In this document: positions 16,161-23,863 of the stretch, piece by piece
Position numbering within the stretch: position 1 is the stretch's first letter
Layout of the letters: every line of letters starts with the position of its first letter
IMG/VR virus record: IMGVR_UViG_3300028654_000384
Span: 124,001-188,000 of that record
From: a virus
Reading direction: 5' to 3' (one strand)
DNA: 64,000 nucleotides
Notes under the pieces: generated by a model
The model's database searches: none
Told to the model about the DNA's origin: nothing
The model's input: only the letters and a program-made list of their open reading frames with translations
Program-made: the position numbers and the translations under genes

Positions 16161-16432
16161 GTGAGCGTCCACTATGCTCACGTCGATGCCCGCGACATCA
16201 GGCCAGGGGACCTGCTGTTCGACCTGCAGGCACAACACCTACCAAGCATCGGTAGTATGCTGACGACGCGCGTTGCACAGTGCCTGTTGCTGGTGATTGG
16301 CAACCTGGAGTTAGAGGCACCAGACGTTCGCAAGGGTGCTACTTCTTGGTCGTCAACAATAGCGGGCAGGTGACCGAGAGGTTCTGCTATTTTGGCTCGG
16401 GCAATGACGTGGTGAGAGTTGATGATCGATGA
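16161..16432 (+). pseudogene. PGxL-GW family protein, frameshifted
   Basis: From GTG 16161, RPGDLLFDL and CLLLVIGN are in frame 1, which then ends early (KGATSWSSTIAGR). A different frame after about 16,330 gives the expected continuation CYFLVVNNSGQVTERF and ends at 16432 with NDVVRVDDR. One indel near GCAAGGGTGC explains it: decay, a sequencing error at a short G-run, or frameshifting. Confidence 0.6.
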
Positions 16433-16490
16433 TCTCAATAATCGTCGATGATTTTCTGATTGCGTACACTACTTACTAGTGGAGTAAGCA

Positions 16491-16667
16491 ATGAAAACAT
16501 CGATTGTATTCGCAGCATTGGGCATCATCTTTCTAGCATCGGCGTGTGACGTAGGTCTTAGGACGCGGCCCGTTCACGTTGAGGGACAAGTTGAGGTCAG
16601 ACACGACCGTGACAACCATGACCACGGTGACCACGATCGCGGTGACCACCACGACGATCACCGCTAA
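16491..16667 (+). CDS. His/Asp-rich lipoprotein
   Basis: 58 aa. Signal peptide and lipobox LASAC, then a short stalk and a tail of alternating His and Asp (DRDNHDHGDHDRGDHHDDHR, residues 39-58), which should bind divalent metals. GGAG lies 8 nt before the ATG. Possibly a surface metal-binding lipoprotein. Confidence 0.65.
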   Translation: MKTSIVFAALGIIFLASACDVGLRTRPVHVEGQVEVRHDRDNHDHGDHDRGDHHDDHR

Positions 16668-16706
16668 GACATCAGAAAGTACACGCAACGTGCCTAATTA
16701 TTGACC

Positions 16707-17021
16707 ATGAGGGTCAGGTTAGGCACGTTGCGTCGTTACTTGCACGAGGCGTTGTTGGCCGAAGTCTGGCCCGGGCAACCTTATGGCCGCAACACGTTAA
16801 GTCCTGACATCAATAACCGTGAGCAAATTGGTGCGCTCACCGCAAAAGCTCTCGACACAGTTGACGACCCAGATGGTTTACCCGATCACCTGAAGGAGCC
16901 CCTCGTTTCCCGAGAGGACTGTGAAGGGCCAGTGCCGCCCACCGCCGAGCCCGTGACAATCCACAGTGATCCATTTGCGAGGGACTTCTCGCCGGCACCG
17001 ACAGCTGGCATCAATCGCTAA
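16707..17021 (+). CDS. protein with LGTLRRYLHE N-terminal leader
   Basis: 104 aa. MRVRLGTLRRYLHEALLAE is the leader shared with 10658, 11692 and 58681. The rest is proline-rich and probably disordered (DDPDGLPDHLKEPL, EPVTIHSDPFARDFSPAPTAG). A TAATTA box lies 6 nt before the ATG, again suggesting a leaderless start. Confidence 0.55.
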   Translation: MRVRLGTLRRYLHEALLAEVWPGQPYGRNTLSPDINNREQIGALTAKALDTVDDPDGLPDHLKEPLVSREDCEGPVPPTAEPVTIHSDPFARDFSPAPTAGINR

Positions 17022-17348
17022 TCACTTCGCCAACTTGTCGAACAACGGCAAGTCACCATTCTTGGTGATGCACTTGTCCTCATAGGGTGCCCACACCCGC
17101 CTGTACAACTCCGTCGCCACGTTGGTCAACACGCCCGACACTGTGGCCACGACGTGGTACCTGACCACACCGAACCTCACGTTGATGACCTGCATCACGA
17201 GCCTCGTGATGGTGTAATTGAGCACCCCCGCGAAGTCAGCGCTGTCGAACGGAGGACCGTCAGCGCCGGCGACCTCCACTACTACACCCGCTAGGTTGTC
17301 GATCAACGCGTCAAGTGGTGCTCGCTGTTCCTGCTTGATGTAGGGCAT
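17022..17348 (-). CDS. DUF6899-like conserved protein
   Basis: 108 aa from ATG 17348. The MPYIKQEQRAPLD start, GVLNYTITRLVMQ middle and LYRRVWAPYEDKCITKNGD end match a conserved phage/bacterial family (MPYIKQ... LNYxITxL... YRRxxxPYEDxKxxxNGD). Family function is unknown. Convergent with the gene ending at 17021. Confidence 0.75.
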   Translation of the reverse strand: MPYIKQEQRAPLDALIDNLAGVVVEVAGADGPPFDSADFAGVLNYTITRLVMQVINVRFGVVRYHVVATVSGVLTNVATELYRRVWAPYEDKCITKNGDLPLFDKLAK

Positions 17349-17378
17349 GACCAATCATCACCCACGTGCACACGGTGT

Positions 17379-17645
17379 TCACTCGGTGACGATCCGCCTG
17401 ATCCAACCCAACGAACCCGTGTGCCAGATCACCGTGGGCCCGGGTCCCAGCAACTGATACATGTACCAGCCACCCACCGTTGCCATCTTATAGTCACGCG
17501 CCAACAGCAACCACGGTACCGCCCGATCGATGCCGGCGTTCGGATCTATGGAGAAGATGGTCCACCCATCGCCGTTCGGATTGGCGATAAAGAAGAAGAA
17601 TGTCCCAACCTCGATGTTAGCGGGGGAAAATTCACGATCACGCAT
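17379..17645 (-). CDS. PGxL-GW family protein
   Basis: 88 aa. EVGTFFFF takes the PGxL place. VPWLLLARD is the core strand and LGWIRRIV the end. Overlaps the next member upstream by 8 nt. Confidence 0.7.
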   Translation of the reverse strand: MRDREFSPANIEVGTFFFFIANPNGDGWTIFSIDPNAGIDRAVPWLLLARDYKMATVGGWYMYQLLGPGPTVIWHTGSLGWIRRIVTE

Positions 17646-17865
17646 TGAATGCCATCATTGTTGACTTGCACTCATAGTCGGTGTAGTGACGTAGTTTACA
17701 CTCGTCAGTGAAGACCGTGACGGTAGCCTTTGCGAGGTTGCCCACAGATCTGTCAGTGAACGGCTCAACACCGATGACCAGCGCGGTGATCCACTCGATG
17801 TTGGAGGCAGAGCTCTGCAAGCTCTGCAACATGTCGCCCGGTTTCAGGTTCTTTGCCGACCTCAC
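17638..17865 (-). CDS. PGxL-GW family protein
   Basis: 75 aa. KPGDMLQSL near residue 8 and TALVIGVEP core. The last strand is KATVTVFTDECKLRHY, lacking GW. ATGA-coupled to 17862. Confidence 0.7.
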   Translation of the reverse strand: MRSAKNLKPGDMLQSLQSSASNIEWITALVIGVEPFTDRSVGNLAKATVTVFTDECKLRHYTDYECKSTMMAFNA

Positions 17866-18074
17866 TTGACAACCTCACACCATGTGCCGATATAGGCGTA
17901 ACTATATGCCTCAACCTTGCCATTGTCAACCACAATGGTCACCCTATCATCAAAACTATTGACGTCAGGGTCATCGGGCACCGCAATGACGAAGGCGAAG
18001 TGCCATGGCACCAAGTCGCCTTTACCACGGTAGTGTATCCGACGCAGGAGATTACCTGGCACGGGCAGCATCAT
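17862..18074 (-). CDS. PGxL-GW family protein
   Basis: 70 aa. VPGNLLRRI, FAFVIAVP and RVTIVVDNGKVEAYSY, with the GW position replaced by EAY. Overlaps its upstream neighbour by 4 nt. Confidence 0.7.
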   Translation of the reverse strand: MMLPVPGNLLRRIHYRGKGDLVPWHFAFVIAVPDDPDVNSFDDRVTIVVDNGKVEAYSYAYIGTWCEVVK

Positions 18075-18397
18075 GCATGCCTGTCATTGATGACACGTAA
18101 TTCACAGTCGCTCGACGACACCCAAATTGGTCGGCCCTTCCACAGGACGAGGTGTGCAGTGATAGCTCCGAGGTTGAACTTGATCTTCGGGGGCGCCAAC
18201 TGCTGGCTGGCGATGTAGAGGCAATAGGTACCCGCGGGGATGACTCCCACCATGATGGCATCTACCTCAGTTCTTGTCTTCGCGCGATCGAACAACTCTG
18301 GCACACGCTTGGCTTTGATCGAGAACGAATCACGGAGTTGCCAGAGCTGTACTAGGTTGCCCGTCTTGAGATCGGTCACTGTCCGACTCCGCACCAC
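18071..18397 (-). CDS. PGxL-GW family protein (long form)
   Basis: 108 aa, GTG start. KTGNLVQLW, then a 40-aa insertion before TYCLYIAS, and GRPIWVSSSDCELRVI at the end. Overlaps the upstream gene by 68 nt, longer than usual, so a start at GTG 18379 is also possible. Confidence 0.6.
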   Translation of the reverse strand: MVRSRTVTDLKTGNLVQLWQLRDSFSIKAKRVPELFDRAKTRTEVDAIMVGVIPAGTYCLYIASQQLAPPKIKFNLGAITAHLVLWKGRPIWVSSSDCELRVINDRHA

Positions 18398-18725
18398 ACT
18401 CGCGAGCGTATTGCCTGATGAAGTCGTCCAAGTGCAGGCGTATGGTGCAGAGATCTAATAGTGTCAGTCGGCGCAAACCACGGGTGCCTAGTACGACAAA
18501 TGAGTCGATGCTGTCGCCTACGGGACTGGTCACGTCGAACGCCGCACGGAAAGCGTAGCGATGGTTGGCATAGCTCGTTGATTCGAGAGCATCCTTCTTG
18601 ACGACCTGATAGATGACGTGGTTCTTTAATTGCGACAACTTGTCGTCGACCGTGTAGACGCAGAGATCTCCTAGTTGTAGTTCGCACGATTCAAGCGTCC
18701 CCTTTAGCGATCCCGGTGCTGCCAT
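18330..18725 (-). CDS. PGxL-GW family protein (long, divergent)
   Basis: 131 aa. LQLGDLCVYTV resembles the first strand and DSFVVLGTRGLRRLTLLDL the later ones. The C-terminus is Ser/Asp-rich. A TAAGAT box (18732-18737 on the minus strand) sits 6 nt before the ATG, but no good -35 is visible. Confidence 0.55.
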   Translation of the reverse strand: MAAPGSLKGTLESCELQLGDLCVYTVDDKLSQLKNHVIYQVVKKDALESTSYANHRYAFRAAFDVTSPVGDSIDSFVVLGTRGLRRLTLLDLCTIRLHLDDFIRQYARECGAESDSDRSQDGQPSTALATP

Positions 18726-18750
18726 CCTCAGATCTTACACCACGCTCAGG

Positions 18751-19098
18751 TCACCGCGTGTAAGGGTGTGTAAGGGTGTGTAAGGGTGTGTAAGGGTGTG
18801 TAAGGCCGAGGAAGTCTGCGGGCACTTGAAGCGCCGCGGCGAGCTTGCGTCTAAACACGTTCACATCATCATCGTCGAACAGCATGGGCATGCGTGACCA
18901 CAGCACCTTCACCTGCTCGACACCATCGTCGTCATTGACCACGGCACTGACCACGACACCCAAGGAAGTATGGCGAAAGCTAACGTCACAGACGAGGTCA
19001 CCGGGACGGGGTTGCCACGCCAGCCGCTCGAACTCGTTTACCTGTTGTCGACGATCGACGTGAACTATCAACGTCGTCCACGTGGTTGCCAGCTTCAC
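18751..19098 (-). CDS. PGxL-GW family protein with repeat-encoded C-terminus
   Basis: 115 aa. PRPGDLVCDV and LGVVVSAVV, then VKVLWSRMPML. The last 17 residues (LTHPYTPLHTLTHPYTR) are encoded by a 10-bp tandem repeat, so repeat number would change the protein end and frame. Confidence 0.65.
   Translation of the reverse strand: MKLATTWTTLIVHVDRRQQVNEFERLAWQPRPGDLVCDVSFRHTSLGVVVSAVVNDDDGVEQVKVLWSRMPMLFDDDDVNVFRRKLAAALQVPADFLGLTHPYTPLHTLTHPYTR
18757..18806 (+). repeat. 10-bp tandem repeat, five copies
   Basis: TGTGTAAGGG repeated about five times without error. Because 10 is not a multiple of three, each copy gain or loss shifts the reading frame of the minus-strand gene ending at 18751. A candidate slippage (phase-variation) site. 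Confidence 0.9.
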
Positions 19099-19107
19099 TG
19101 CATCACC

Positions 19108-19431
19108 CTATACCACGTCACACACAAGTTCAGCGCACTCCAACTCACCGTCATTGATCCAGAACAGCTTGCCCTGTCTCAGGCAGACGTGCCACCGCTT
19201 AGGGACGCGCCCGCATCCGTCGTCGCCCGCAATGGGCATGAACTGTGGCACGGGCACTTCATGTGGACCCACGTCATCGGTGCTGACGATGACAAAGGTG
19301 TCGCCCGTCGTCATCGACAAGGTGGTGTATTTGTATGAGAAGCCTCGCTCGACCAGGCGAAAGGGCCACCAACCGCGCGCGACGCCGCAGGTGAATGTCC
19401 ACATCCACAATTGACAGGGCTTTACGACCAC
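19108..19431 (-). CDS. PGxL-GW family protein (long form)
   Basis: 107 aa from GTG 19431, chosen because it overlaps the previous stop as elsewhere in the array. KPCQLWMWTF stands for PGxL with Cys replacing Gly. TFVIVST and GKLFWINDGELECAEL follow. Confidence 0.6.
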   Translation of the reverse strand: MVVKPCQLWMWTFTCGVARGWWPFRLVERGFSYKYTTLSMTTGDTFVIVSTDDVGPHEVPVPQFMPIAGDDGCGRVPKRWHVCLRQGKLFWINDGELECAELVCDVV

Positions 19432-19613
19432 AACACCCAGACATAATACGACGGGTATCGTGCGCGGGAAGGTGGGCGCCCAATGACGAGGCCCAAGCGC
19501 CTTGGGATCAACTCCGTGGATCGACACACCAGCGCGCCGGGTGCGATGTCACGAGCCCCTTGAAGCGCGGCGCACTTCGGCTCATGCGCCACAATCAACG
19601 CAAACTGGTTCAC
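19422..19613 (-). CDS. PGxL-GW family protein, C-terminally truncated
   Basis: 63 aa from GTG 19613 (overlaps the map stop as GTGA). APGALVCRS, LGLVIGRP and YYVWVLWS are clear, but the stop comes where other members continue to GW and about 15 more residues. Truncated or a minimal form. Confidence 0.55.
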   Translation of the reverse strand: MNQFALIVAHEPKCAALQGARDIAPGALVCRSTELIPRRLGLVIGRPPSRARYPSYYVWVLWS

Positions 19614-20368
19614 CTCTTCGAGCACGTCAGCACCTCACAGCCGTCGTCGGTGATCAACACCGTGTGCTCAAACTGTGCACTCCAACCCTTGTCGTAAGTC
19701 CGCACTGTCCAGCCGTCGGCCTCCACGTAGACGTCACGCGCTCCCAAGCACAGGATGGGTTCGATGGTGAAGACATCACCCACCTTCAGCACCGTCTGGT
19801 CGCCGCAGGCCCAGTGATTGACGTGTGGCTTGGTGTGGAACAGGGTGCCGATGCCGTGACCACCGAACTCACGCACCACGGTGCAGCCCCCTGCCCTTGC
19901 CAGTGGTTCAATCGCTTGGCCAATCGCACCCAACCTCACCCCGGGCCCGACAATGCCCACCGCCGTTTCCAACGCCAGCCGGGTCAGTTCCACCAATCGC
20001 CGTGCGTCGGGTGACGGGGTGCCCACGTAGAAGGTGGCGCTGCAATCGCCGAAGTGGCCGTCAAGGATCGTCGTCACGTCGATGTTGATGATGTCGCCGT
20101 CGCATAGGACGAGTGCACCTGGGATGCCGTGACAGACGACGTCATTGACGCTGGTGCAGACGCTGCGCGGGAAGCCGTGGTAGTTGAGCGGTGCCGGGAT
20201 GCCGCCCCGCGCGACGGTGTGATCGTGGACAAAGTCGTTGAGGGCGGCCGTCGTCGAGCCCGGGCGAACGATGGCACCCGCCGCCTGCAGCGTGTCCGCC
20301 GCCGAGGCACATGCCTTACGCATCTTGCTTAGGTCGAAGGACTGCACCTCTCTAACATATTCAATCAC
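19610..20368 (-). CDS. map: methionine aminopeptidase, type I
   Basis: 252 aa, full length. Metal and substrate residues are in place: NYHGFPRSVCTSVNDVVCHG (residues 62-81), NIDVTTILDGHFGDCSATF (two Asp ligands), FGGHGIGTLFHTKPHV (His), FTIEPIL (Glu) and SAQFEHTVLIT (Glu). It removes N-terminal Met from nascent proteins. It sits within the small-protein array but has its own promoter. With infA it gives the element two translation-initiation-linked functions. Confidence 0.95.
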   Translation of the reverse strand: MIEYVREVQSFDLSKMRKACASAADTLQAAGAIVRPGSTTAALNDFVHDHTVARGGIPAPLNYHGFPRSVCTSVNDVVCHGIPGALVLCDGDIINIDVTTILDGHFGDCSATFYVGTPSPDARRLVELTRLALETAVGIVGPGVRLGAIGQAIEPLARAGGCTVVREFGGHGIGTLFHTKPHVNHWACGDQTVLKVGDVFTIEPILCLGARDVYVEADGWTVRTYDKGWSAQFEHTVLITDDGCEVLTCSKR

Positions 20369-20373
20369 CGCGC

Positions 20374-20403
20374 ACTATACATCATCATCCTGTACCTGAG
20401 CAA
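20374..20403 (-). promoter_or_regulatory. promoter for map
   Basis: Minus strand: TTGCTC (20403-20398), 18 bp, TATAGT (20379-20374), 5 nt to GTG 20368. Predicted near-leaderless. It overlaps the 3' end of the upstream array gene. Confidence 0.45.
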
Positions 20404-20674
20404 ACCGCGGTGATGAGATGACATTGGTGTATTCGGTCCGAACCCAACCCCATTTCACCTGAGCACCATGGGTGCCGATGATCCAGACCAACACCCAGTC
20501 CAAGTGCCGGTTGATGCCGATTACAAGAGCGCTGGTGCCGCCCGGCGCTCCGCCAATGTGAGCGCGCACGGCGGGCTTGGTATAAAGCAACGCGTAGCCA
20601 TTGAACACGACGACATCACCAGGTAGCGCCCGTCGCCCGTGAAAATGTAGACGGAGGCGCTTGGTGAACGTCAC
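20375..20674 (-). CDS. PGxL-GW family protein
   Basis: 99 aa. LPGDVVVFNG, TSALVIGIN, WVLVWII and WGWVRTEYTNVI: all four family strands are clear. ATGA overlap upstream. Confidence 0.75.
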   Translation of the reverse strand: MTFTKRLRLHFHGRRALPGDVVVFNGYALLYTKPAVRAHIGGAPGGTSALVIGINRHLDWVLVWIIGTHGAQVKWGWVRTEYTNVISSPRFAQVQDDDV

Positions 20675-20904
20675 GTCGGCACCAATATGATGCCGCGTTC
20701 AACGATCCAACCCAGCGTATTGCCCCACAACGCGTAGACAAAACCGTCTCGGTGAGCGATGACGACGCCCATGACGCTTGGCTCAACGTGGCCCACACAG
20801 TCGTTAACGCCCACATCGACCGACGCCCACACGGCCACCTTGAGAGAGGTCCAACGTGCGTCGAGTTGCACGAAGTCGCCGGGTAACCATTCGTGATCTA
20901 TCAT
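20671..20904 (-). CDS. PGxL-GW family protein
   Basis: 77 aa. LPGDFVQLD, MGVVIAHRDGFVYALWG and LGWIVERGIILV, a compact near-consensus member. Confidence 0.78.
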   Translation of the reverse strand: MIDHEWLPGDFVQLDARWTSLKVAVWASVDVGVNDCVGHVEPSVMGVVIAHRDGFVYALWGNTLGWIVERGIILVPT

Positions 20905-21140
20905 ACGGGCGCCACGACGGTGTTGTCAACCCATGCCATGATGGCCAACTCCGACCAAAAGACACAGACGAGGAACTGGTCACATTGGCCGATGACGAGG
21001 CCCAACGCCCCCGCGGTGGGACGACCTACACGATCGTGATTGGTGACATCGTTGGAGGCCCACAGTGAAAAGATGTTGTTGCGTGGCAATGGCACCACCT
21101 TGACAAGGACACCGGGTAGTAACAGTGACCCGTTGTTCAC
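20901..21140 (-). CDS. PGxL-GW family protein
   Basis: 79 aa. LPGVLVKVV, LGLVIGQCDQFLVCVFWS and MAWVDNTVV. Coupled by 4-nt overlaps on both sides. Confidence 0.78.
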   Translation of the reverse strand: MNNGSLLLPGVLVKVVPLPRNNIFSLWASNDVTNHDRVGRPTAGALGLVIGQCDQFLVCVFWSELAIMAWVDNTVVAPV

Positions 21141-21403
21141 GGCAAGAACCTCAACTCATCATTGAACAGCCAACCCACCTGGTCATCAACGAGGCACAGC
21201 GAATAGCATGTGCCCTTATTTTTCGGTGACTCTATGGCAATGACCAGCGCTACCATGTGATTTTTAGCCGCGATGCCCCGACCGTTCCACCATGCTTGGC
21301 GTTCATCGAGGTTCTCATAGAGCGCAGCACCCGGTCGCACGCCATATAACTTCCCCGGCCTTGTGGTGAGGCGTGAGTAATGTGACCTAGTCATCTTCAC
21401 CAT
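21137..21403 (-). CDS. PGxL-GW family protein
   Basis: 88 aa. The N-terminus has RPGKLYGVRPGAALYENL, an apparent doubling of the PG strand. VALVIAIE and VGWLFNDELRFL complete it. Confidence 0.75.
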   Translation of the reverse strand: MVKMTRSHYSRLTTRPGKLYGVRPGAALYENLDERQAWWNGRGIAAKNHMVALVIAIESPKNKGTCYSLCLVDDQVGWLFNDELRFLP

Positions 21404-21407
21404 TGCA

Positions 21408-21653
21408 TCACACCTTACGCAGGTAGCCGTCCGACACGTAGCCCAACACCGACGGCATTGACCACAACACGTAGGTGTAGTCCCGCCGACGATTGATGAC
21501 GAGGCCTAGGCCACCCGGCATCACCACGCCTAGGCGACTGCGCACGACGAGGAGCTCGCCGGCGCTAACGGAGCTCCATACCGAAACGGGCTCATCACCG
21601 CGAACCAACACGATGTCACCGGGTGCGGGTGGCCTGTCGATGTAACTCATCAC
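21408..21653 (-). CDS. PGxL-GW family protein
   Basis: 81 aa. APGDIVLVRG, LGLVINRRRDYTYVLWS and LGYVSDGYLRKV (Tyr replaces Trp). Separated from its neighbours by short gaps rather than overlaps. Confidence 0.75.
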   Translation of the reverse strand: MMSYIDRPPAPGDIVLVRGDEPVSVWSSVSAGELLVVRSRLGVVMPGGLGLVINRRRDYTYVLWSMPSVLGYVSDGYLRKV

Positions 21654-21681
21654 GAAGTGCTTTCGGACTGAGTGTAGCTCA

Positions 21682-21951
21682 TTACTTGACCCTCACCAAG
21701 AACTTGACCAGCGTCCAGCCCTTTTTCATTGATGCACTGTCAAAGACAAACGCCCATGCAACGTCTTTTTCATGTCGCCCGTCGACATCGGTGATGGTTC
21801 GCTCTGCCAACAATAATCCGAACTTGAATGTCCCGGTCGCTGACACCATGCGAGGTACAAACACCGACGGCAATGGTTGATCCCACGTACCATGACCACC
21901 CACGTGTACGCTCCTCACCAGGTCACCCGTACGTAGTAACTTGCGGCCCAT
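21682..21951 (-). CDS. PGxL-GW family protein
   Basis: 89 aa from ATG 21951 (TGATG junction with the upstream stop). RTGDLVRSV, FGLLLAERT, and KKGWTLVKFLV as the GW strand. Confidence 0.7.
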   Translation of the reverse strand: MGRKLLRTGDLVRSVHVGGHGTWDQPLPSVFVPRMVSATGTFKFGLLLAERTITDVDGRHEKDVAWAFVFDSASMKKGWTLVKFLVRVK

Positions 21952-22289
21952 CAGTGCCTTCCGACGACGCGAAGGGCCGAGCCCCAGACCCATTTAATCC
22001 GCGGCTTACTGGTGTTCACTAGCACCAAGGTGGGATGCGAGGTGTAATCGGAATAAAGGCTCGGTACGGCGATCACCGCGAGGACGAGGGCATGCTTCTC
22101 GACGAACATTAAGGCACCTTCAATAAGCCCCGTCAAGAGGGCACGCGCTGGCACTTCCGTACCAAACACCGTGACTTGTCGACCCGGGATGGGATTCAGC
22201 CTCACATCGTCCCACAGCGCCACGGGGTGTTTACACGCGACGATGTCACCGGGCCTAATGTCGATCACGTGTTTGATGACATCGATCAC
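21951..22289 (-). CDS. PGxL-GW family protein (long form)
   Basis: 112 aa, GTG start. RPGDIVACK, LVLAVIAVP, TLVLVNTSKPRIKWVW and SALRVV. The insertion between the first and second strands is longer than usual. Confidence 0.7.
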   Translation of the reverse strand: MIDVIKHVIDIRPGDIVACKHPVALWDDVRLNPIPGRQVTVFGTEVPARALLTGLIEGALMFVEKHALVLAVIAVPSLYSDYTSHPTLVLVNTSKPRIKWVWGSALRVVGRH

Positions 22290-22561
22290 GGCGCGGCCTC
22301 GATGCTCTCGAGCAGCACCCAGCCCAGCTTGCCGTCGTCATACAACACGTAGACGACGGTGTCACCACCCTTCTTGTGCATGGTGATGACCAGCGCCTTG
22401 GCATTGAGGCGACCCTGCAACCCACCGGCGAACAGGTTGCTGTCGTCACCACCGTTGATGTGACTAAAGATGATGCGCGGCATGTAGGGCACGGGCACCA
22501 CCAGGTCGCCGGGCTTGATGCAGGCATCAGGCGACCATTGGTCAGCTTTGGCGTCGATCAT
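22286..22561 (-). CDS. PGxL-GW family protein
   Basis: 91 aa. KPGDLVVPV, KALVITMHKK, VVYVLYDDGKLGWVLLESIEA. ATGA overlap upstream, GTGA downstream. Confidence 0.78.
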   Translation of the reverse strand: MIDAKADQWSPDACIKPGDLVVPVPYMPRIIFSHINGGDDSNLFAGGLQGRLNAKALVITMHKKGGDTVVYVLYDDGKLGWVLLESIEAAP

Positions 22562-22944
22562 GGCACTTTCTTCAGGTCAGCTGCCCACATATAGCCAACC
22601 TCGCCACCGAGGAGTACGAGCACCAAGCCCAGATTGGCTCCATTCCATGGAGCACCTAACCCGCATCGGGAAATGACGAAGATCAACCTCCCGTCGATTG
22701 GTACGGACCTCACACAATCACCCAAGATGAATGCATCTTCGCCTAGGTCCTGGTTGGTGTCGGGATCACGTAGTCGGACACGTTCAATGCTCGGGCTAAA
22801 GGCTCCAGGTTGGCCGCGCGACCCCATCGTCACCCAATCACCGTGATCAAATTGAGTGCGGAGGGTGTACATCGGTTCTTCACGATTGTAAGGCCCATGA
22901 CGTGGGCCTTTGCTACGGTACATGACGACTTGGGACGGCATCAC
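22558..22944 (-). CDS. PGxL-GW family protein (long form)
   Basis: 128 aa, GTG start overlapping the upstream stop. DHGDWVTMG replaces PGxL. LGLVLVLLGGEVGYMWAADLKKV holds the later strands, with GYM for GWV. Confidence 0.68.
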   Translation of the reverse strand: MMPSQVVMYRSKGPRHGPYNREEPMYTLRTQFDHGDWVTMGSRGQPGAFSPSIERVRLRDPDTNQDLGEDAFILGDCVRSVPIDGRLIFVISRCGLGAPWNGANLGLVLVLLGGEVGYMWAADLKKVP

Positions 22945-23285
22945 CGCGATCCTAGGCGATCATCCCACCAACCGTCGTTGTACGAGCCACCGTCGGGCCC
23001 GCCGGGCCGCATCGAACCCGGCGTGATGCCATGGCCACAGTCGGTGAAGCGGTGCAGGCGTTCCCACTGGTTGCCGTTGTTGACGAAGACGCCGACGACG
23101 ACGCAGTCCTGCCCGTGGAGCGAGAACTCGGCCTCAACGCGCAGGGTGACGTTGGCACCCGTCGCGCGGGGCGGGTCGGGCGGAGCAGGCGCCGGCGTAC
23201 GTACGAGAAAGCTGGCGAGTACAATTCCAGCTAAGCCCAGGCCACTGATCCACAGCCCGTGCATGATGGTGTTGTATGCCTTCAC
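22941..23285 (-). CDS. membrane-anchored protein with Pro linker
   Basis: 114 aa from GTG 23285, preceded by AGAGAGG. One transmembrane helix (LWISGLGLAGIVLASFLV), a Pro-rich linker (TPAPAPPDPPRATG), then a beta domain (NVTLRVEAEFSLHGQDCVVVGVFV) and a Gly-rich end. Coupled to the small gene upstream by GTGA. Confidence 0.6.
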   Translation of the reverse strand: MKAYNTIMHGLWISGLGLAGIVLASFLVRTPAPAPPDPPRATGANVTLRVEAEFSLHGQDCVVVGVFVNNGNQWERLHRFTDCGHGITPGSMRPGGPDGGSYNDGWWDDRLGSR

Positions 23286-23383
23286 TTTGACACCTCTCTC
23301 CGCAACCCCCACCCGCGTACCACGCACGTGAAGATGAGGCTTCCGACCACGGCGGGCGCCAGTGTTGCCAACCACGGGATCAC
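23282..23383 (-). CDS. 33-aa membrane microprotein
   Basis: GTG start overlapping the upstream stop and TGA overlapping the next GTG, so it is a perfect stop-start link in the chain. Hydrophobic WLATLAPAVVGSLIFTCVV and a basic end. Confidence 0.5.
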   Translation of the reverse strand: MIPWLATLAPAVVGSLIFTCVVRGWGLRREVSK

Positions 23384-23631
23384 GCGGGCACCATGGGAGG
23401 CGGGGGCGACGTCGGACAGGTGTTCGGGTTCGACGCCTCGCACAGTACATCGCGCTCGGGCAGGGTGTACTCCGTCGTCACCTCATCCCAAGTGTCCTCG
23501 GGCACCAATTCTTGGCCCGTCGGAGTGGTGACGATCGACAGCATGTCACTGTCTATGTCAATGTCGACCGACGATGGTAGCTTACCACGCACGCTCCTGA
23601 AGGGTTCATCGAGCTGATTGATGTCAACCAT
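23380..23631 (-). CDS. small acidic protein
   Basis: 83 aa from ATG 23631 (12 more residues from 23667 are possible). Acidic beta-type sequence (VDIDIDSDMLSIVTTPTG) with a Pro-rich C-terminus. Unknown. Confidence 0.5.
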   Translation of the reverse strand: MVDINQLDEPFRSVRGKLPSSVDIDIDSDMLSIVTTPTGQELVPEDTWDEVTTEYTLPERDVLCEASNPNTCPTSPPPPMVPA

Positions 23632-23863
23632 CGGCGTCTCCTCGGGTGCGGGGTACCAAGTATTCATCGAGGCTGACGCCGTCCTTCAATGCCCACACGA
23701 TGCAGTTCGGGCAGGCCTCAATGACCTTGCTGGTGGCGTAGAAGGTGATGGCGCGGGCAGCGTCCTTGAAGACGAAGTCTTTCGTCTCGATGTCACGGCC
23801 ACAATAGGCACGACCGCTATAGCGTTGAATGCAGGCCTGCGGCGTCTTGTGAGGTGTGGTCAT
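23624..23863 (-). CDS. small Cys-containing protein
   Basis: 79 aa. CIQRYSGRAYCGRD, then EACPNCIVW suggests a four-Cys metal site. A strand-helix pattern (DFVFKDAARAITFYATSK) lies between. ATGA-coupled upstream. Confidence 0.55.
   Translation of the reverse strand: MTTPHKTPQACIQRYSGRAYCGRDIETKDFVFKDAARAITFYATSKVIEACPNCIVWALKDGVSLDEYLVPRTRGDADG

Noticed and set aside
18757-18806. tandem repeats as a CRISPR array
   Set aside because: The 10-bp units are contiguous with no spacers.
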